64,000 bases of DNA from Saksenaea vasiformis B4078. Its lineage: Eukaryota; Mucoromycota; Mucoromycetes; Mucorales; Saksenaeaceae. Under the pieces are notes generated by a model. It was not told the DNA's origin. It ran no database searches and worked only from the letters and a program-made list of their open reading frames with translations. Below, piece after piece: positions 57,967 through 64,000 of this stretch. Position 1 is the first letter of the stretch, and each line of letters starts with the position of its first letter. The DNA is taken from positions 1 to 64,000 of the forward strand of contig JNDT01001921.1 of assembly GCA_000697055.1 (NCBI GenBank), given 5' to 3'. The translations under genes were made by a program, and so were the position numbers.

Positions 57967-58156
57967 TGTGGAAAACCAGCAAAAAGAAATGAAAGAAAGT
58001 CAAAAAGTTTGTACTCAGATTCTTGTTCCTGCGGGCTGGCAGTGTATGCCTGGACCAATTTGAGCGAATGACAAGGCTCCAAAATTTATACTAAATAGGA
58101 AATTGCGTACCTCCTTTTTCTTTTTGCTTTTCTAATTTCATAATAAAGTCCACGCA

Positions 58157-59249
58157 ATGCCACTACAAAACATCACCAACACTCCTCGTAAACCCTATGC
58201 TGAAGTTTCGGTCGACGAGCGCAACCAGATCTTCGGGATGAGGCTTGCGGGAATGTCCTATGGTCAAATCGCCAAGCAGAAAAATCTTCTTCGTTCTACA
58301 GTTAGTGCGATTATAAAACCATGGAAAAAAAAAAATGGATCGTCTGCGTCTAAACTGCGTCCCGGAAGACCAAAGAAGATATCCGAACGAGCCTCGCGTC
58401 TCATTGCTTCAAACATTCACCGAGAACCAAGAAATCCTTTGGCGTATCATCTTGCCTTGGCTCAGTGTGATTCGTTCACCGTGTCTCTCAACACATTTCG
58501 TAAGGAGGTTCACGCGCTTGGTTTTTTTTTTTTCACGTCGTCCAGTTACTAGACCGAAGTTAACGCCACGACATAAGGAAAAATGTTTGCAATGGGCAAC
58601 CGAGCACCTCCATTGGACTACTGAACAATGGGCCAAGGTGATGTGGTCTGATGAGTCTCGATTCTGCGTCGAAGGCAATGATGGTAGGCAGCACGTGTTG
58701 AGAAAAGATGGAGAAGGACTTGAGGAACGTCACATCACTCAAGTAACCAAGTATGGTGGCGGTTCAGTGATGATATGGGCAGCTTTCACTACTGCCGGTG
58801 TTGGCCCAATTCGGCTCGTCACCGGCAACATGAACCAGGATGAGTATGTGAACACGCTGTCAGAGACCTTCTGTACGTACCTTCGGGAGATGGTTGCTGA
58901 TGGTTAAGAGGTCGAATACGTACTTCAGCAGGATGGCGACAGCTCCCGCGCTGGCGCCTACGCATCGTGGTGGAAAAAGATGAACAAGGTACCCACCTTG
59001 GGGAAGTGGCCCGCTCAAAGTCCCCATCTGAATCTAATAGAGCACCTCTGGGATGAAGTGGAGCGATGCCTTATGCCCAGAAGACATAGCATTGTGAATG
59101 CAAAGCAGTTGGGGCAGGCATTGCTTGAGAGTGGGTCAAGTTCCCCGCTGAAATATGTAGAAACTTGGTGGAATCCATGCCCAGAAGATGTCAGGCTGCT
59201 ATGGATGCCCATGGTGGGCATACCCCATATTAAACATTATATTTTGTGA
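58157..59249 (+). pseudogene. Tc1/mariner-type transposase, frameshifted
   Basis: An N-terminal paired-like DNA-binding part (RNQIFGMRLAGMSYGQIA, STVSAIIKPWKKK) and a GRPKK AT-hook-like linker are followed by a poly-T run at 58521-58532, where the frame shifts by one. The catalytic part resumes with RPVTRPKLTPRHK, MWSDESRF (first D) and GGGSVMIWAAF. A TAA at 58905 and another shift follow, then VLQQDGDSS (second D), WPAQSPHLNLIEHLWDE (E). The D-to-E spacing is 35 by hand count. All three catalytic residues survive but not in one frame, so the copy is probably dead; slippage in the T run could be a sequencing error. Terminal inverted repeats were not identified. Confidence 0.8.
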
Positions 59250-60427
59250 GTGTGGAATGAATATATACATGTTTGGCTACGATCATATATAGTTTGAGCG
59301 CTTTGGCGTTAATACTTTATGAGTACTGGAGCGTAAGATTTGCTTGAGAAATATCATGTTGCTGAGTTTCACCAAGTTGTACGGGTATTTTTTGGAGGGG
59401 GAGTGTATCATAGAGTAGCATACATAATGAATAGTGCTCGGCAATGGGCTCCAATCAAAGACAGAAATTCAACGATATCTGGCAACTTCGTCTACAAGGT
59501 TTACACTCACTATTAATATGTATCGTGGCTGAAATTGTGCAAAATATACATCAACAATGAGAGGAAAGACAAACTTATGGAAGAAATCCATCAGATAGAA
59601 ATCGCTTTAAGTAATGAAACTCTGTCAAGAGCGAAGGTTTCCCATCATACGCAGATGATACAGTGCACCCGTCAATTTCAACCTGTGGGATCCGCAAAAC
59701 CATGTAACGGCGGACACTGTACTTTGAACGAGACAGGACAATATCAAGGAAGATTGAAATATACACGTTTACCAGATCTTTATAAATATGAAAGGACTTT
59801 TGGATATCACAACCAAATGCTTTTTTAACAACGCATAATCAGTATTCTGTTAACTTAACATCGCTATATTTTGTCTGGTCTGTCTACCTTTTGGCTCCAA
59901 GCCTATCTATTCGACGTATTAAAGAAAGGAAAGGAAGCAGGCCTCTAGGGCAGATGATCGGTCCACATGCCAGAGGATCATAAAAAGGATGCCTCCTTAT
60001 CGTCCTACAGATGCGGTTGTGAAAGCTGTAGAAAGGCGTTTTTTGGTCACAATTGCAAAATCCTGGACTGATTGCCCTTATACTTGTTCCAAGAGTTCCT
60101 GGCAATTATATTTGAACATAGCGGTTTTATCAGTATGTCTGGTGTACGAGACATGAGTGTCATCACTCGGAAATGTAGATGTTCACCCAGGTACCGATAG
60201 GCCAACTTCATTTTGCTCATAAAAAGGGCACAGATCAGAGATCTAGCGTCATTCCTATTTCATGTGCCTTTTTGACCTGACCACATTTTGCTTAAAAGAC
60301 TCACCGAACACGGAGGAGCAAGTGTATTTGTGGATGAACAGCCGAAAGAAACAGCAGTCCTACGAGCTCAGATATGATCCCATCAAGCATTTGGTAACAA
60401 TTCTCTCTTTCTTTTTAATAATCAAAC
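59250..60427. other. Interval between transposase and Fanzor gene
   Basis: Contains a plus-strand open frame at 59544-59828 without a proper ATG start (ends in RLKYTRLPDLYKYERTFGYHN) of unknown origin. Otherwise the 5' flank of the Fanzor gene. No repeats pairing with the far side could be tested because the window ends. Confidence 0.35.
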
Positions 60428-63400
60428 ATGGACAGACAACGCCCAGAACTTGAAGAGCCCCCACCCCGCAGAAGACGATACGGGTATCAGAACAGCCCCA
60501 TCTCTCAATTACCTGGTCGCGACTATTCTTTTGTACGAAAATTGAAGCTTTGTAATTTCCTGCAGGACGGTTACAAGCCGCTTAAAGTACTGTATTATGA
60601 TACTCCCGTCTAAACCCTTCAAAGATATTAAACACATATTGGTAGGGTGTTTTGCGTTCAGTGGCAGAACAGTATGCGAACGCTTGTCAGTGTACAATGT
60701 ACCTTGTCAATTTGCACATCCATCGCTGGATCGAAGGCCAGTTCGAGACTTTTCCTCCTGTACAAAATGAATCGTTTTTTACCGCCGCGTTCAAAATGGT
60801 CCTGAGCCGAGATACCGGCACGAACATTCGAGTATCCTTTGTATGTAATGATACTATGAAGGCATCAGCATAGACTAAGTCTGTTCCCCTGATCAATAGT
60901 CCAACTACCGCTGGTGTGTTGATCTACGACAGACTTTCGAAAGTTTTTTTGATACTTGCAGAATGGACCCAGCGACGGGTGAAGGTATTTACGTAAATTT
61001 ATAAGGCTAAATACACTTATAATTTCTGCAGTAAACTACGAGCTTCCCAGGTTAACCGGCATTCTAAAAGAATTGGCGCCGTCCTTTGCAGGGAAAATAT
61101 CTGCTAGTAAGTGGAACCATTTGAGAAGAAAAAAACACAAACCTTTGCGTATCTATAGACACCTGTATGCATATTACATCGAATATCGACACATATATGA
61201 AGCGAACATTTGTCGCATTTCTGGACAGGTTGTTTACAGATTACCCCCAGAATCAACAACAAAGTACAAAGAGCTTAGGTATTATTTCGCTGCTTAGCGC
61301 ACCTGGTTTACACTGTTTTTGTTATATCACTATAATTCTAATTTGTAGCATCCCGATGTGTCCGAGGTGTATTAGCACAAGATACTTTTGACCGTACCGC
61401 CTGGACAACATTAAGCAACGATGCAATCACCGAGCTTGAAATTTTTTATATGTATGATATTGATGCGATTGTCAATCTATTTCCTTCCCTTGTTTACTTA
61501 ACGTTCTCTGCTTTCTAGAGAGTTCCAGTATGTTTATCAGGAACAGTTCAACGATCTCGATGTAACTGGAGATCTGAGTGACGATGAAAAACGTCGGTTA
61601 TTTCCTTCTATACTGCGTTTCTCAGCGCTGATGCTGTGTCAAACCAATGAACTTAACGGTAAAGGCTGGACTCTTCTTCCTCTGGCCAAAAGCCAGATAG
61701 GTGAGCTAAGACCAACAATACGTCTGAACCGTAATCCGAACTAAACAATTGTGCCAGGCTACGTCCCTGTAACTGGGAAAGTACTTTACTGGGCACTTCA
61801 AGACATTCCCCGCAACCTGCCGGCCCACCTAGAAGTAAGTATCTATAGAGACAAGCGTATGATAACTAAAGAAAAATTGACATCCTTGTACTAGGGCCCA
61901 TTGCAAAATTTTCAGAGCTTCAACAATGCCCTCAAGGACATTGCATATCGGGAACAGCTTTGGGAGGCCATTTTCTGCCTCGATAGGGTTCTGCCTCGCC
62001 GTCGCCGGGCACAAGGTTTGGTTATATTCAGCTGCATGGAGATAATGTCCTTACACTTGTTCATATCAGGCATAAACAATGATGCACTACCAGAGGTAGA
62101 GTTTGACTACGGCTTTGAGACAGACGGTGTTATGGTGGCGGTAAGATTCAAATCTCGAAAACCCAACCAAGGTCAGTCCCAGTCTTCGTTATACCGTGAA
62201 ACACGTTAACGGAAAGGTTGTATTTCAGCGTCATATCCGTCGTCTCAGAGAGACTTTCAGTTCCTTCCCCGGAATAGGGACTTCTCTAATTTGCAGCATG
62301 GCATTTATCATTTAAAGAAGGAACCTACGGGATTAACAGCTGCACGCGACTTAGACCCTGAGATAACCCGAATAGTGGGAATTGATCCAGGTATTTTTTT
62401 TTTCATATAAGGAACTCAACAGAAGCTATATATATATATATATATATCTTAGGGATTCGTTCTCTTGTAACTGCTGTGGATACTGCAGACGACCTACACG
62501 ATCAAGAGGCGAGAGAAAACCACACATTCGGCGTCACAAACGACTATTATCAGTAAGATATCAAAACCCTGGGTGTAGCCTGCGAAATAACTACAAAAAT
62601 TTTTAGATCAAGCTCGAAATTCAATTGGAGTCTTCAGATAGAGCGGAAAAATCGTTCAATCGCCAACATGCAAGAGGTGTACGATCGTTTGTCGGAACAC
62701 CCAAGCACAGCTTCATCTGTTGAAGGATTCCAACAATTTCTCATGGCACAATTTGCGGAACAACGCAGGTAACTGCAAAATATTCTCGTCCACATATAAT
62801 CATATTAAATGAACTCTTCCCAGGATGGACGAGTACAACCGTCACTATAGACACAGAGAAAGGCGTGCTTTACAAGCATCTTCCAGAAGTATGACCATGG
62901 ACATTATTTCAGACCAGGTTGGAGGATTTTACCCCAACACAACACTGGTAAGTATTTGATTGCTTGCTGTTCGTTTATTAATTGCGCATCAATGTCTTAG
63001 CCTCCTATCCAGAACATACAAAAAACGAGCAAAAGGTCGCGGCAACGCAGACGTCGGCAGCACCGTCGGAATCAGAACAGCAGACGTGACCAGCGTCGAG
63101 TCCTTATAGCATATGGTGATGCTGATCTGCACACTGGAGGTTACAAGACGTATGCTCCCCTTCCAGTAAAGGTGAGCGTGTTTAATTTATCTTACCCAGA
63201 GAATCCTATTAATATTTACTATTCATGTGTAGACCTTTCGTAAGGTTCTAGCACAGCGATGCCCAGTCATATGCGTTGACGAGTACAAAACCAGCAAAGT
63301 ATGCAGCAGATGTCATCACGACACAGTTGATTTCCGTGACTATAACATGCAGCTATGCAATCATCGGTATGTTTGAGAAACAAATGGGCACAGTGAAAAG

Positions 63401-63839
63401 CTGACTCATATGAATTAATCCCTAGTAAAAAGTATATCAGGCGTCGGCATCATAAGCACAAACGTCAACATTGTTTAGGTGACGACGAACAGATTCTGCA
63501 TCTTAGCAGTGAATGCCCCGATAGACGTCGACCTGGTATGGTTTAGTGTCGCTTTGATACGTTTTTCTTTAACACAGGAATAGCTCGCAACAATTACAGA
63601 AATATTGTCTATCCTATCCGACTGTGCCCTCAGTGCGCGTATGATAGACGAGGAGTCAGAACATCTCTAGTAAGTCGTACTGCTTGATTTGATACAACAA
63701 TTCTTAACTATTTGATTAGTTCTGGAATAGAGATGTTAATGCCGGAAGGAACATTCGTGATGTCTTGGTTCGCTACATCGAATCCGGATGTCAATTGACA
63801 TCTCGCCCGGCAGCACTGTCCAGGACAGTAAGGCAGTAA
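60428..63839 (+). CDS. Fanzor RNA-guided nuclease, apparently intact, 19 exons
   Basis: Exons 60428-60586, 60646-60840, 60900-60984, 61032-61106, 61159-61278, 61349-61451, 61519-61700, 61758-61834, 61895-62015, 62070-62171, 62229-62390, 62453-62552, 62607-62768, 62824-62947, 63001-63171, 63233-63366, 63426-63535, 63578-63669, 63720-63839 splice without a phase break into 797 residues. RuvC-I VGIDPGIRSLVTA (D459), an upstream ETDGVMVAVRF strand, RuvC-II CVDEYKTSK (E663), zinc ribbon CSRC (670/673) and CPQC (744/747), RuvC-III FWNRDVNAGRN (D763). A basic stretch (RSRQRRRRQHRRNQ) precedes RuvC-II. Family members are TnpB-like endonucleases guided by an omega RNA from the 3' flank. A different last exon is possible (see the entry for 63828-63973). 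Confidence 0.85.
62427..62447. repeat. (TA)n microsatellite in a Fanzor intron
   Basis: About ten TA units just upstream of the acceptor of the intron that splits the RuvC-I glycine codon (62391-62452). It may affect splicing of the catalytic exon. Confidence 0.7.
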
Positions 63840-63973
63840 GGAACTGCTCTCTCGTCACTTCGTTTGACATGGTAAACATTGAATTACGTCATACAATTCA
63901 CGTGCTAACAAGACTGTAGGGCTCCAGGCACCGTCCGAGAGCCTCCTGCGTTGACCTCAAATGCGTGGGATGA
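63828..63973 (+). other. Alternative last intron and exon of the Fanzor gene
   Basis: Instead of stopping at TAA 63837, the transcript could use the donor GTAAGG at 63828 and the acceptor GACTGTAG ending at 63919, with a textbook CTAAC branch point 15 bases before. Exon 63920-63973 would add GSRHRPRASCVDLKCVG. Both ends are possible; the branch point favours splicing. Confidence 0.4.
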
Positions 63974-64000
63974 ATCATTTCCACCCAATGAAATGCCTTT

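Noticed and set aside
58030..58156. CAGTGTATGCC... as the left inverted repeat of the Tc1-like element
   Set aside because: No matching inverted copy could be found downstream of 59249.
61661..61697. 37-nt intron GTAAAG...GCCAG in the Fanzor gene
   Set aside because: Shorter than every other intron in the window, and keeping it as coding leaves a continuous frame with family-like sequence.
1..64000. tRNA, rRNA or CRISPR arrays
   Set aside because: TTCGAAT/TTCGATT-like strings (for example near 21394, 26350, 32946 and 53306) lack a matching cloverleaf, no rRNA core sequence was seen, and no regularly spaced identical repeats exist.

Overview
The window looks like nuclear DNA of a fungus, most likely an early-diverging filamentous one (Mucoromycota-like). 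Genes are compact and split by many short introns, mostly 45-70 nt with GT...AG ends and CTAAC/CTAAT-like branch points. The core set (mitochondrial dicarboxylate carrier, 161-residue tropomyosin, Ecm29, proteasome beta5 and beta6, DHTKD1, MBOAT acyltransferase) is fungal. Fanzor-type genes and small secreted cysteine-rich proteins also fit. The lineage is inferred from content, not from a search. Exon structures were worked out by hand from splice signals, phase continuity and family motifs. No tRNA, rRNA, bacterial operon or CRISPR array was seen.

Layout. 1-8.2 kb is gene-poor: a tandem pair of small secreted six-cysteine proteins (2.6 and 3.6 kb) and a dead Fanzor fragment (4.9-5.3 kb, minus). 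8.2-21 kb is dense housekeeping: DIC1 carrier (+), mitochondrial ABC-type ATPase (-), MBOAT lysophospholipid acyltransferase (-), a 78-residue two-exon gene (-), DHTKD1 (+, 14 exons), DnaJ-X chaperone (-), tropomyosin (-). 21.6-34 kb is mobile debris: a broken Tc1-like transposase followed by a decayed Fanzor (+), a small one-membrane-segment protein (+), and a large Fanzor of a second lineage (-). 36.6-44.7 kb carries ECM29 (+, 20 exons, 1880 aa) convergent with proteasome beta5 (-). 45.4-52.5 kb is again debris: a Fanzor remnant, a relic of a protein-primed family B DNA polymerase among diverged repeats, and a broken Sel1-repeat gene. 53.2-58 kb holds proteasome beta6 (+), an AMN1-like F-box/LRR gene (-) and an alpha/beta-hydrolase fused to a tyrosine phosphatase (-). 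58.1-63.8 kb holds a frameshifted Tc1-like transposase and an apparently intact 19-exon Fanzor (+).

Main points. Five loci belong to the Fanzor family, the eukaryotic TnpB-like RNA-guided nucleases, in at least two lineages and in all stages from intact to fossil. Two of the five lie just 3' of a T​c1-like transposase in the same orientation. Three proteasome-related genes lie within 18 kb. beta5 and beta6 share a bipartite upstream element (a TGACGTCA palindrome plus ATTACGTGCGCGT) at nearly the same distance and in the same orientation relative to their start codons.
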